DNA from: Nostoc commune NIES-4072
Lineage (GTDB): Bacteria; Cyanobacteriota; Cyanobacteriia; Cyanobacteriales; Nostocaceae
Assembly (NCBI RefSeq): GCF_003113895.1
Contig: NZ_BDUD01000001.1
Span: 3,810,037-3,874,036 of the forward strand
Direction of reading: 5' to 3'
DNA length: 64,000 nucleotides
Positions 49,954 through 59,500 of this stretch are shown piece after piece. How positions within the stretch are numbered: position 1 is the stretch's first letter; every line of letters starts with the position of its first letter. The position numbers were made by a program, and so were the translations under genes. A model generated the notes under the pieces. The model ran no database searches, was not told the DNA's origin, and saw only the letters and a list, made by a program, of their open reading frames with translations.

Positions 49954-51393
49954 TTATCCAACACTGCCTTCCAACTTCAAACTCAACAACTTATCAGCTT
50001 CCACAGCAAACTCCATCGGTAGCTGATTGAAAACATCCTTACAGAAGCCGCTAATCATCATCGAAATAGCATCTTCCGAAGAAATGCCCCGTTGAGCAAA
50101 GTAAAATAACTGATCTTCCCCAATTTTAGAAGTAGAAGCTTCATGCTCCACCTTCGCACCGTTATTTTGCACCTGAATATAAGGGAAAGTGTTGGCATGG
50201 GCATTATCCCCAATCAGCATTGAGTCACACTGAGAATAATTTCTCGCCCCTTTTGCCGTCGGGTTAACTTTCACCAAACCTCGGTAACTATTACTAGAAT
50301 TACCTGCGGAGATTCCTTTAGAAATAATTGTACTGCGGGTATTCTTACCTACGTGAATCATCTTACTACCCGTATCGGCTTGCTGCTGATGATTTGTCAG
50401 CGCCACCGAGTAGAACTCACCCACAGAATTATCACCCACCAACACACAGCTAGGATATTTCCAAGTAATTGCTGAACCTGTTTCTACTTGAGTCCAGGAA
50501 ATCTTAGAATTTACGCCCTGACACAAACCGCGCTTGGTGACAAAGTTGTAAATACCGCCTTTACCATTGGCATCGCCAGCGTACCAGTTTTGCACAGTGG
50601 AATATTTAATTTCGGCGTTGTCGAGAGCGACAAGTTCCACAACTGCGGCGTGCAACTGGTTGCTGTCATACATCGGGGCGGTACAACCTTCGAGGTAAGA
50701 AACATAACTACCTTCTTCGGCGACAATCAAAGTCCGCTCAAATTGTCCCGTATCACCAGAGTTGATGCGGAAGTAGGTAGACAGTTCCATTGGGCATTTC
50801 ACGCCTTTAGGAATGTAGACAAAAGAACCATCGCTAAATACGGCGGCGTTCAAGGCGGCAAAATAATTGTCAGCGATAGGAACAACGCTACCCAAATATT
50901 TTTTGATCAGTTCTGGGTGTTCTTGCAACGCTTCGGAAAACGAACAGAAAATAACGCCATCTTCCGCTAGCTTTTCTTTAAATGTAGTAGCGACAGAAAC
51001 GCTATCGAAAATTGCATCAACGGCGACATTTGCCAGCCGTTTCTGTTCAGATAGAGAAATGCCTAATTTCTCGAAGGTTTCTAAAAGGGTTGGATCAACT
51101 TCATCCAAGCTGTTTAGTTTTTCTTTCTTACGTTTTGGCGCTGAGTAATAAATGATATCCTGATAATTTATTGGCGGATACTTGACATTCGGCCAAGTTG
51201 GTTCCGTCATTTTTTGCCACTGGCGATAAGCTCTGAGGCGAAAGTCCAGCATGAACTGCGGCTCGTTCTTCTTAGAGGAGATCAAGCGGATAACGTCCTC
51301 GTCTAGTCCACGCGGAATAGTGTCGGCCTCAATGTCGGTGACAAAGCCGTACTTGTAGGGTTGGTTGACTAAGGTTTTGACAGTGGCACTCAT
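49954..51393 (-). CDS. sufB: Fe-S cluster assembly protein SufB
   Basis: 479 residues. [35 protein letters not shown] and [20 protein letters not shown] are the SufB N-terminus; [40 protein letters not shown] and [20 protein letters not shown] form the beta-helix; SISKG-type and [20 protein letters not shown] end it. No intein is present. Cysteines in GCTAPMYD and the [10 protein letters not shown] region are the conserved ones. SufB carries the nascent cluster in SufBC2D. Transcribed from the divergent region that holds two SufR sites. Confidence 0.97.
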   Translation of the reverse strand: MSATVKTLVNQPYKYGFVTDIEADTIPRGLDEDVIRLISSKKNEPQFMLDFRLRAYRQWQKMTEPTWPNVKYPPINYQDIIYYSAPKRKKEKLNSLDEVDPTLLETFEKLGISLSEQKRLANVAVDAIFDSVSVATTFKEKLAEDGVIFCSFSEALQEHPELIKKYLGSVVPIADNYFAALNAAVFSDGSFVYIPKGVKCPMELSTYFRINSGDTGQFERTLIVAEEGSYVSYLEGCTAPMYDSNQLHAAVVELVALDNAEIKYSTVQNWYAGDANGKGGIYNFVTKRGLCQGVNSKISWTQVETGSAITWKYPSCVLVGDNSVGEFYSVALTNHQQQADTGSKMIHVGKNTRSTIISKGISAGNSSNSYRGLVKVNPTAKGARNYSQCDSMLIGDNAHANTFPYIQVQNNGAKVEHEASTSKIGEDQLFYFAQRGISSEDAISMMISGFCKDVFNQLPMEFAVEADKLLSLKLEGSVG

Positions 51394-51522
51394 CAGTAAT
51401 AATCTCTCGTGTTCGGAACTTGAATCTCTCTATAAGGATGGGAGACGGGGTTTCTTTAGCCGATTCCCATCTACCGTTACGGAATGGTTACACGGCTGCT
51501 AGAATAGTGGTGGAGAGTAAAA

Positions 51523-51536
51523 CAACAGCTATGTTG
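51523..51536. promoter_or_regulatory. SufR operator 1 (CAAC-N6-GTTG)
   Basis: CAAC-AGCTAT-GTTG in the sufB-sufR divergent spacer, with flanking AA/TT that extends the dyad to AACAACAGCTATGTTGTT. It matches the published SufR consensus inverted repeat. About 130 bp from the sufB start. Confidence 0.85.
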
Positions 51537-51567
51537 TTTAATCTATCTTCATTTTACGCTAAATTAA

Positions 51568-51581
51568 CAACAACAATGTTG
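51568..51581. promoter_or_regulatory. SufR operator 2 (CAAC-N6-GTTG)
   Basis: CAAC-AACAAT-GTTG, centre 45 bp from operator 1, so about four helical turns apart and on the same face of DNA. Both operators lie closer to sufB than to sufR (sufR start at 51826). Cyanobacterial SufR is known to bind two such sites and repress sufBCDS and itself. Confidence 0.85.
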
Positions 51582-51599
51582 TCAAAGTCAAACAATTTT

Positions 51600-51780
51600 G
51601 GATTTTAGATTTGCAATTTGGGATTGAAAGAGACCACAAGGGTGCTTGGCTCAAGGATTTTAGATTGACGATAGCGTAGCGGGGCATATACTAGAAAACT
51701 TTTTTAATCCAAAATCCAAGTTGCGCTGTAAGCGCACCAAAGGTGCGACTCAAAATCCAAAATCGGTACGGTCAAATTTT
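51600..51780. repeat. ATTTTGGATT/AAAATCCAAAATC repeats ahead of sufR
   Basis: TTTTGGATTTTAGATTTGCA at the left and AAAATCCAAAATC at the right are complementary, and GCGCTGTAAGCGCACC with GGTGCG lies between. The block separates the SufR operators from the sufR start by about 180 bp, which lengthens the sufR leader. The 51394-51825 spacer otherwise holds the two SufR sites. Confidence 0.65.
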
Positions 51781-51825
51781 CACAGAAATTAATTTTTGGG
51801 GCGTTCGCTGAACGTCTCGCACCAC

Positions 51826-52515
51826 ATGAAGATGGCGACTACCCACCAGTCCTCAACCAAGCAAGATATCCTAGAATATCTGCACAAACACGAAAAAGCA
51901 ACGGCTTTGGAGCTAGCTGAAGTTTTAGACGTTACCCCCCAAGCTATTCGTCGCCATCTCAAAGATTTGGAGACGGAGGAGCTAGTTTTGTATTCTACAT
52001 CAGTGCAGGCGGCGGGGATGGGGCGTCCGCAGCATCTTTATCAACTGAGTCGTCAAGGACGCGATCGCTTGCATCGAACAATGAGCGATCGCTTTGGTGA
52101 TGGCCACGGAAATTTTGCGGTTTCGCTGCTAGACACCTTAGCCGAAACGGTAGGACACGACCAATTTAAATCGATTTTAGAGAAACAGTGGCAGCGTAAA
52201 GCCAAAGAATATCGCGATCGCGTCGGTAACGGTTCACTGCGAGAACGTGTAGCCAACTTAGTAGAGTTGAGAAAAGCGGAAGGCTTCATGGCAGAGTATC
52301 ACGCTGTTGATGTAAATGACTCCTTTGAGAGCGATCGCTTTATCTTAATGGAGCATAACTGCGCCATTTCCAACGTTGCCGAGTCTTTCCCCAGCATCTG
52401 TGGTCACGAATTAGAAATGTTTGCAGCCGTCTTACCCGATTGTACCGTAGAACGCACCCACTGGATTATTGATGGCGAACACCGTTGTGGCTATTTGGTG
52501 CAAATTCGTCATTAG
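51826..52515 (+). CDS. sufR: Fe-S-sensing repressor of the suf operon
   Basis: 229 residues from ATG 51826 (MKMATTHQSSTKQDILEYLH); an ATG at 51832 is equally possible, and the upstream TTG extension is not convincing. DeoR/ArsR-type winged helix: KATALELAEVLDVTPQAIRR and HLKDLETEELVLYSTSVQAA. The C-terminal ligand domain carries cysteines in EHNCAISNVAESFPSICGHE and LPDCTVERTHW, with C in GEHRCGYLV; three of these ligate the [4Fe-4S] cluster in characterised SufR. Holo-SufR represses sufBCDS; apo-SufR releases DNA. Confidence 0.95.
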   Translation: MKMATTHQSSTKQDILEYLHKHEKATALELAEVLDVTPQAIRRHLKDLETEELVLYSTSVQAAGMGRPQHLYQLSRQGRDRLHRTMSDRFGDGHGNFAVSLLDTLAETVGHDQFKSILEKQWQRKAKEYRDRVGNGSLRERVANLVELRKAEGFMAEYHAVDVNDSFESDRFILMEHNCAISNVAESFPSICGHELEMFAAVLPDCTVERTHWIIDGEHRCGYLVQIRH

Positions 52516-52516
52516 T

Positions 52517-52563
52517 CATTTTCTAATACCCAATGCCCAATGCCCAATGCCCAATGCCCAACT
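52517..52563. repeat. CCCAATG heptamers between sufR and the next gene
   Basis: Five tandem CCCAATG-type units (ACCCAATGCCCAATGCCCAA and onward). Same STRR class as at 10184-10361. Confidence 0.8.
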
Positions 52564-52586
52564 AAATTTGAGATAGCATTTCATTT

Positions 52587-52847
52587 ATGGATTTACCACC
52601 ACAGCAACCATCAACACAATTTTTAACCCTGGAAGAGTCAGCAAAAGTAGACGCGGCTTTGTTGTCTTCCCCAGAAAAGTTTTTAACAAGATTGACAATT
52701 TCATCACTGAAGGTTTTGAAACATATCGCTCAAGAATACAGCGTTGCTATTGAAGATTTGACAACACAGCAAGTAATTGCTTGGTTTGAAAAAGATGGCA
52801 AAATCCGACGTGAACAGGGCATTGAAGCTGCATATCTAAAGTGGTGA
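52587..52847 (+). CDS. Conserved small helical protein downstream of sufR
   Basis: 86 residues, MDLPPQQPSTQFLTLEESAK, then VDAALLSSPEKFLTRLTISS with LKVLKHIAQEYSVAIEDLTT and QQVIAWFEKDGKIRREQGIE. It is all-helical with no signal peptide or cysteine. It lies 72 bp after sufR across a CCCAATG repeat, and is likely to be co-transcribed. A terminator hairpin follows. I do not recognise a family. Confidence 0.75.
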   Translation: MDLPPQQPSTQFLTLEESAKVDAALLSSPEKFLTRLTISSLKVLKHIAQEYSVAIEDLTTQQVIAWFEKDGKIRREQGIEAAYLKW

Positions 52848-52896
52848 TTAAAAGATAAATATAGTAGGAAAATTTTTTCAATAAAAAACTAAAAAA

Positions 52897-52924
52897 CAGA
52901 AAGCACCTTTTAAAAAGTGCTTTA
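52897..52924. terminator. Terminator between convergent genes
   Basis: AAAGCAC-CTTTTAAAA-AGTGCTTT forms a 7-bp stem with A/T flanks. It lies after the plus-strand 52587..52847 gene and after the minus-strand 52959..53591 gene, so it can serve both. Confidence 0.65.
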
Positions 52925-52958
52925 GAAATTCATTAGATTGAATCTGTCAAACAATTAT

Positions 52959-53591
52959 TTAAGCATTGTAATTGTTAGCTCGAGGACTACGAGCTCCAGT
53001 TGCGGCTCCAATCATTGAGGCTATTAAACCTAACAAAGAACCAAACACAAACCACCACAATCCCGAACGTAAATTAGCTGCTGCATCACGAGCTTGTTGG
53101 GCAGTTATGTTTGCTTGTGGTACATTAATACCACCTTGCTGTTGTACCTGATTTATCACTTCCCCAGCGTTAGAAGCAGCAACACCAAAAGCACCAGATA
53201 CTCCATTTGCTAACAGCCATGAGCTAACTGCTAAAGTCGTTGCCCAAAGAATTGCGCCGTTAAGAAGAGCTGTATTGCGGTTCATCGGCCCACAAGCACG
53301 GGCTGTCACCCAACCACCAGTAAATAGAGAAATTAGTAAAGCGATAGTTGACCAAAGCCCCGCATTACCCGCAGCGTTAGGGGCAATTGTTCTGGGTGCA
53401 CCTGAACCTTCAACTGTACCTGCCGCAAAAGCACCAATTATAGCGCTCAAAATTAATTGAGTAGCTAAAGCAACCAACAAACCAGAAATAATCGGCCCCC
53501 AGCGAACAAGATCATGATATTCACTTACTCGACCTGATACCACAGGGTCAGTAGGAATAACGTCGTTCCCTGTGCGATTTACGTATGACAT
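52959..53591 (-). CDS. Membrane protein with about four TM helices
   Basis: 210 residues. LVRWGPIISGLLVALATQLI, LSAIIGAFAAGT, GLWSTIALLISLFTGGWVTA, NGAILWATTLAVSSWLLANG and GLWWFVFGSLLGLIASMIGA are the hydrophobic segments. A Gln/Ala-rich loop (INQVQQQGGINVPQANITAQ) lies before the last helix. The build ('W-G-x-I-x-x-G' helix start, 'F-x-G-G-(W/Y)-x-x-(A/G)' motif) is that of a family of small bacterial membrane proteins found near general-stress genes. Function unknown. Confidence 0.75.
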   Translation of the reverse strand: MSYVNRTGNDVIPTDPVVSGRVSEYHDLVRWGPIISGLLVALATQLILSAIIGAFAAGTVEGSGAPRTIAPNAAGNAGLWSTIALLISLFTGGWVTARACGPMNRNTALLNGAILWATTLAVSSWLLANGVSGAFGVAASNAGEVINQVQQQGGINVPQANITAQQARDAAANLRSGLWWFVFGSLLGLIASMIGAATGARSPRANNYNA

Positions 53592-53903
53592 AACTTATGT
53601 TCTCCAGTGCTGTTTCAGCAAAGCTTATCTCAGGTATATTCATGTTTATGCTTAAAATTAAATAACTAAATCATCTTATTTTATATCTATCAATAGAAAG
53701 AGTTAATAGGTATATCTTTAGTGAGAAAAATAAATTTTTTTAACATTTTTTAATACAGTTTAGTAAATAACTTTTTAGAAAATAAATTTGAAATTAAAAC
53801 ACAATTAATTATTAAGTTTTATAAAAAACCAGCTTTAATTGTGTATGCAGTTAGACTTAAGACAAAACTTTGTAACCATTGTCAAAGTGAGGATAATCAA
53901 AAA
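53592..53903. other. Gene-free interval, 312 bp
   Basis: AT-rich spacer between two minus-strand genes, including the promoter of the 52959..53591 gene. I see no ORF, repeat or strong hairpin. Confidence 0.5.
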
Positions 53904-54230
53904 TTAACGCATCTTTACAGCAGTACCTGTGGCAGTAATCAGTAAAAGAACTCCTGACTGGTCAATATTGATTGTGCCAGTATCAATTTCAATCCCAATT
54001 ACAGCATTTGCTCCTAAACGTTGTGCTCGTTGTTCTAATTCTTCTAATGCCTTGCGTTGACCCTGCTCAAATAGACGCTCATAGCTACCAGTGCGTCCAC
54101 CAATAATATCTCGAATACCTGCCAGAAAATCCCGCAAGAAATTACTACCGTAGACTACTTCTGCTGTCACAATGCCTAAATATGACTCAATAACGGCTCC
54201 TTGAATTACATCAGTGGTAGTTATAATCAT
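53904..54230 (-). CDS. YbjQ/UPF0145 family protein
   Basis: 108 residues; GGAAGG precedes the ATG. MIITTTDVIQGAVIESYLGI, VTAEVVYGSNFLRDFLAGIR and DIIGGRTGSYERLFEQGQRK are the family blocks, then ALEELEQRAQRLGANAVIGI and EIDTGTINIDQSGVLLLITA. UPF0145 proteins form pentamers with dodecin-like strands; 'heavy-metal-binding' is a label without solid proof. Standalone gene. Confidence 0.92.
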   Translation of the reverse strand: MIITTTDVIQGAVIESYLGIVTAEVVYGSNFLRDFLAGIRDIIGGRTGSYERLFEQGQRKALEELEQRAQRLGANAVIGIEIDTGTINIDQSGVLLLITATGTAVKMR

Positions 54231-54847
54231 AAATTAGCCTTCCAAATTGTATATAGGTTGATATTTATTATTAGAATTCACATACAAAACTAGTTTGTAT
54301 TGATACAAACTTGATAAACATGCTCTCACATAATTTTAGATTGCGATCGCATTTACGCTCTCACTTGCCGACTAAAAACTAACATTTTGAAAAATATTTA
54401 GCTTGTTAAATTGATCTTACCGTGTAATGTCCAAAAAAGGATATAAACGCCTGGTGGCAGTTTTCTAAAGAATAATTGGATACAGAACCAGCAAATTATT
54501 AAATAAAATAACAAACAAGGATAAATGTTAAATTTTCTGAAATTGGTGGTTCGCTTTTTAAAATTAGGCTAAACGCCTGTTGGGTTTTTCTCAGTGACAC
54601 GTATAACTACTGACAAAATAAGTGTTATTTTGCCAGCCTAGTGATTTATATGTAAGTAACTTCATCTAAACTTGATATCTTACACTTCATCATTCAGTAA
54701 AAACTCTGTAATGTAGGGCTAATGTAAAGGAAAGAGCCAATGAATTATTAACATCTTAATCAATACGAAGAAATACAGTTTTCAAAAGTCTATATTTTTG
54801 TTTTAATGTACAAGAAAAAAGTCCTCTAAAATTTCAGGAAATTTACT
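54231..54847. other. Gene-free interval, 617 bp
   Basis: AT-rich divergent spacer between the UPF0145 gene and the secreted TPR gene. I see one HIP1 octamer (54343-54350 region) and short AAGAATA-type stretches, but no ORF, tandem repeat or terminator-like hairpin. Confidence 0.5.
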
Positions 54848-55528
54848 GTGTACAAGCCAACATCAATTGTGCTGAGTGTGGTGTTATTAGGATGTTTTTC
54901 CTTGACTATACCTTCAGTGGCTCAAGCTCAGGTATTAGTGGCGCAAGGCAAAAACCCAGAGTTAAAGCAACTACTAGAAGAAGGACGGAGGTTAGTGGAT
55001 ACGGGCGATTATGGTGGTGCGATCGCAGTTTATCAGCAAGCAGCTAGGCTAGATGCCAAAAACGCTAAAATTCATTCAGGTATTGGCTATTTATACGCAC
55101 AACAGGGAAATTACCAAGCAGCATTAACAGCTTATCGTCGGGCGATCGCCATCAATCCTAACAATAGTGATTTTTATTACGCAGTGGGTTACATCAAAGC
55201 GAATTTGGGCGACACGCGTGGGGCAAAAGAAGGCTACCGTCGGGCCATACAACTGAACCGTAACAACGTTAACGCCTATTTAGGATTGGCTGTGACCCAA
55301 TCTCGCATGGGAGACTATAATGCTGCTAGCTGGGCATACCAACAAGCAATCGAATTAGATAAGAACAACGCCCAAACTTATGAGTTAATGGGTTCGATGT
55401 ATAAACAGCGCCGACAAACCAAACAAGCAAACAGCTTGCTTCAGAAAGCCCGTGACTTGTACAAGCGGCGCAATGACTCAGATGGCGTCAACAGGGTAGA
55501 AGCCATGCTGCGACAGTTAGGAGGATGA
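54848..55528 (+). CDS. Exported TPR-repeat protein
   Basis: 226 residues with a GTG start. Sec signal peptide SIVLSVVLLGCFSLTIPSVA then QAQ (cleavage probably at AQA-Q, about residue 28). Four to five TPR units follow at 34-residue spacing: LLEEGRRLVDTGDYGGAIAV, AKIHSGIGYLYAQQGNYQAA, SDFYYAVGYIKANLGDTRGA, VNAYLGLAVTQSRMGDYNAA and AQTYELMGSMYKQRRQTKQA. It is a periplasmic or membrane-anchored scaffold; partner unknown. It converges with the ABC ATPase gene (2 bp between stops). Confidence 0.87.
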   Translation: MYKPTSIVLSVVLLGCFSLTIPSVAQAQVLVAQGKNPELKQLLEEGRRLVDTGDYGGAIAVYQQAARLDAKNAKIHSGIGYLYAQQGNYQAALTAYRRAIAINPNNSDFYYAVGYIKANLGDTRGAKEGYRRAIQLNRNNVNAYLGLAVTQSRMGDYNAASWAYQQAIELDKNNAQTYELMGSMYKQRRQTKQANSLLQKARDLYKRRNDSDGVNRVEAMLRQLGG

Positions 55529-55530
55529 GT

Positions 55531-56433
55531 TTAATCTAACTGGCGTCCCGTTAATTCCACAAAAATATCTTCCAGATTAGAGGGACGCACCATCATTCCA
55601 GTTTTATCAGGCTGTTCATTCAAGTAGATATTTGCTGCTTCCAAAGATGGGAAAAACAGATATTCCCAACTACGAGCACCATCACTTCCCACTTCAGATA
55701 TACCTAATTGTTTCATTACCAAACCTTCACCGTGAGCAGAGCGCAGCTGTTGTAAAGTTCCTAAAGAAATCAGCTTACCGCTATCCATAATACCGATGCG
55801 TCCTGGCTTGGTAGAACCAAAAGCATCGCACAAAAATTCGACCTCATCCATATAATGGGTCGTTAGTAGCATTGTCATTCCCTGCTTATTCAAATCTCGA
55901 ATAATTTCCCAAAGCCGTCGCCTAGTTTGGGGGTCTAGTCCTACCGTTGGTTCATCCAAAAACAGAATTTGCGGTTGATGCAATAAAGCTCTGGCAATTT
56001 GCAATCGTCGTTTCATACCCCCAGATAGGGTTTTTACCAAATCATTACGTTTTTCTGCTAACTCAACATACTCTAACCATTGATTAATTAGTTTTTGTCT
56101 TTGTGGGTTACTAATGTGATGTAGCCTCCCATGCAGTTCCATATTTTCCCAAACGCTTAAATCGTTATCTACACTTACTTGCTGCAAGACTACGCCAATA
56201 CTTTGTTTTGCCAACATTGCTTGGCTCATCACATCATATCCACCTACTTCTATCCGTCCTTGGGAAGGTTTCGTTAGTGTAGTCAGCATCCGAATTGTGG
56301 TTGATTTACCCGCACCGTTCGGGCCGAGTAGAGCAAATATTTCCCCCGCTTCAATTTGGAATGACAGGTCATTGACTACAGGTACATTATTGTAAAACTT
56401 GTAGACATTTTCTAGACAGACAGCAGCAGTCAT
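55531..56433 (-). CDS. ABC transporter ATP-binding protein (DrrA/NatA-type), orphan
   Basis: 300 residues. Walker A LLGPNGAGKSTTIRML, Q-loop VVLQQVSVDND, signature TLSGGMKRRLQIARALLH, Walker B ILFLDEPTVGLDP and TTHYMDEVEF. The C-terminal extension ends RPSNLEDIFVELTGRQL, typical of the exporter ATPases of ABC-2 type. No permease gene is adjacent, so it must pair with one elsewhere. A repeat of STRR type is absent here. Confidence 0.92.
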   Translation of the reverse strand: MTAAVCLENVYKFYNNVPVVNDLSFQIEAGEIFALLGPNGAGKSTTIRMLTTLTKPSQGRIEVGGYDVMSQAMLAKQSIGVVLQQVSVDNDLSVWENMELHGRLHHISNPQRQKLINQWLEYVELAEKRNDLVKTLSGGMKRRLQIARALLHQPQILFLDEPTVGLDPQTRRRLWEIIRDLNKQGMTMLLTTHYMDEVEFLCDAFGSTKPGRIGIMDSGKLISLGTLQQLRSAHGEGLVMKQLGISEVGSDGARSWEYLFFPSLEAANIYLNEQPDKTGMMVRPSNLEDIFVELTGRQLD

Positions 56434-56536
56434 AGTTATTTTGCTCCAATTAAAAATTTAAAATAACGAATTGATGGTCGCAAGTTGAGCTATCCTGCGG
56501 GAAGTCGCAGAAGCTTTTACACACTTATCTTGAAAT

Positions 56537-59500
56537 TTAATTTCTCTTGGCGATTATATCTAGAATGACTGCAATTAATCTGTCTGGGTCTATTGGCTTG
56601 GCAACATGCTGCTGAAATCCGGCGGCTAGAGCTTGTTGGCGATTAACTTCTCCAGCATAAGCCGAGAGGGCTAAAGCCAAAATTTTCCCACCTTGTTCGG
56701 GTAGCATGGCTCGAATTTGTCGAATTAGCATATAGCCATCCATCTCTGGCATTCCAATGTCACTCAATAAAATATCTGGTGGTGATTGCTCTACGGCTTG
56801 TAGTGCTTCTATTGCCGATGTCACAATACAAACCTCTGCTCCCGCCTGCTCAAGAACAAAGCCCAAAAAATCACGGATATCTTCATCATCATCAACAATT
56901 AGTAACCGTATTCCTGTCAGAGGTGAGGTGTTAAAAGTTAATAATGAGGAGTCCTCTTGTACTTTCTGGCTATAACTTTGTGCTTTCATCAAAGGAAACC
57001 TGACATTAAAGATGGCTCCCTGTCCTTCTCCAGCACTGTCTACTTGAACAGTACCTCCATGCAGTTCAACTAGATGACGGACGATCGCCAGCCCTAACCC
57101 TAATCCGCCAAACTTCCTAGTTGTTGTCGCATCTGCCTGACGAAAAGATTCAAACACGTAGGGTAAAAAGTCTGGATTAATACCTTTACCCGTGTCGCTA
57201 ACAGTAATTTGAGCCTGCGAGTCTCGGCACTCTAACCGAATTTCGACCCGTCCACCAGCGAAACTAAATTTTACAGCGTTAGTAAGCAAATTCCAAAATA
57301 CTTGTTGTAAACGAGCAGAATCTCCTAAAATCTGCCCAATATTTGGGTCAAATATTCTCTGAATTTCAATTGACTTCGCTTCTGCTGCTAAACGCACGGT
57401 TTCAATAGCCGCTTCAATCGTCGATGCTAAGTTAACAGGAGCCATTTCCAAATTGAGTTTGCCAGACAAGATGCGAGAGATATCTAACAAATCTTCAATT
57501 AATTGGGCCTGGAGTTTGGCATTGCGCTCGATTGTTTCCAAAGCAATAGCCGTTTTTGCGGCATTTAATGTTCCATTGCGAAGCAACCTAGACCAACCCA
57601 GAATAGGATTGAGGGGCGATCGCAATTCATGTGATAGCACTGCTAAAAACTCATCTTTAATTCGATTCGCTGTCTGAGCTTGTTCACGCGCAGCTTGCTC
57701 ACGCAAAAAAAGTTGTTCGCGTTCAGCTTCCGCTTGCTTTTGCTTTGTAATATCGCGTGAGACGACTAAGAGTTGTGCAATAATTCCTGATGCATTTCGG
57801 ACGGAAGTAACAATCACATCCCACCACTTCGCCTTACCCTTTGCAGTGGGGCAATAGCCTTGAAATTGACCAACATTACCTATTTTGGCTGCGGCGATCG
57901 CCGCAGCGGCCTTTTCTCGGTCTTCGCCTTGCCATAAATCAATCCACTCGGCGTTAAGAAAGGACGCAGGCTCATCAATTTCTAGAAGATGCAGCCCCCC
58001 TTTATTCAAGTAGAGTACCCGCCCATCTAACGTTAAAACTTTGATACAATCATGACTGCTGTCCAAAATTCGTTGCTTTAACTCTTCACTTTCTCGCAGG
58101 GCGGCTTCGGCAAGTTGGCGTTGCGTAGCTTGCTGATAGGCATCGCTGATATCCTTGAAAAGGACGGCGACTTGTCGCTGCTGTGGTTGCCCAATGCGGA
58201 ATGCATAAACGTCGAACCAACGTTGTAGGGCAACAGCGCGATTCTCAAAGCGAACGGGTTCGCCCGTTATGGCGACTTTGCCGTAAATTTCAAACCAATG
58301 CTTGTCATGATTCGGAACTAGATCACGTATTCTTTTGCCTTGTACGTCTTTGAGTCCCGCTTGTTTCTCAAAGGACGGATTGATTTCTAAAAAGCGGTAA
58401 TCGTTCGGCGTGTCGTTTTCATCAAACAGCATTTCGATCACGCAGAATCCTTCGTCAATAGACTCAAACAGCGTTCGATAGCGCTCCTCTTTCTCCCACA
58501 TTTCGCGGTCTACATAAACGGGTTCTGCTAGGGGAGGACAATCCACAATTAATTGCAATCCCGCCGAATCAGCAGCAGACCGGAAAATACTTGCTAGTTC
58601 TGCGGTATAAGTGGCTAAATCAATTGGCTCATAACTAGCTATGGTGCGCCCGGCTTCAATGCGCGAGAAATCTAACAGCGTATTGACTAGCTTGAGCAGC
58701 CGTGTGCCATTGCGCTGCACCATCTCCAATTTTTCTTGGGCTTTGGTTGGAAGAATTCCGTCTAATTCGGTTAACATCTCTTTCAGTGGCGACAGCATCA
58801 GCGTTAGGGGAGTGCGAAATTCGTGGCTGATGTTGTTGAAGAAGGTCGTTTTGGCTCGATCCAGTTCTGCTAGTGCTTCCAACCGCTTGCGTTCTTCTTC
58901 ATAAGCACGCGCATTAGCGATCGCGATCGTCATGTTGCCTACTAGCAAATCGAAGAACTTCCGGTACTCCCCCTCAAAAGCTTGGTAAGGATTAATACCC
59001 AATACCAGCAATCCAACGATTTGTTTTTGTCCACCTGCGATGAGCGGCACGACCCAAGCAGCAGAGGGGGGTTTGTCCCAAGCTCCTGTGGGCAAAGCTC
59101 CAAACTGAGTTGTCAAATCATCGACGATTGCTGCTTCCCCGGTATGATAAACTTGTGCGATTTTCCATGCATCGCTGTGTTGAGTTAAATTTACTCTCGA
59201 TAGAATTGTTCCTGTTTCCTCCATTGGAGTAGTTCCAACCAGCTTTGCACTTCTGCCATCTGCCTCTACCTGATACAGCATGGCAAACGGGATATCATGA
59301 GAATTAGTTGCTAAGGCTTGAATTGCAGACAGACAAGCCGCTTCTGTAGTCTTTGCTTGAGCCGTTTCTCTACTTAGTAAGCTCAGAGTTTGTAAACGGC
59401 GATCGCCCAGCACTCGTCCTGTTGTTTCACTAACAATGCAAAAGACTCCGCCAACTTTCCCGCTTTCATCTCGCACGGGGTCGTAGGAGACATCGAAGTA

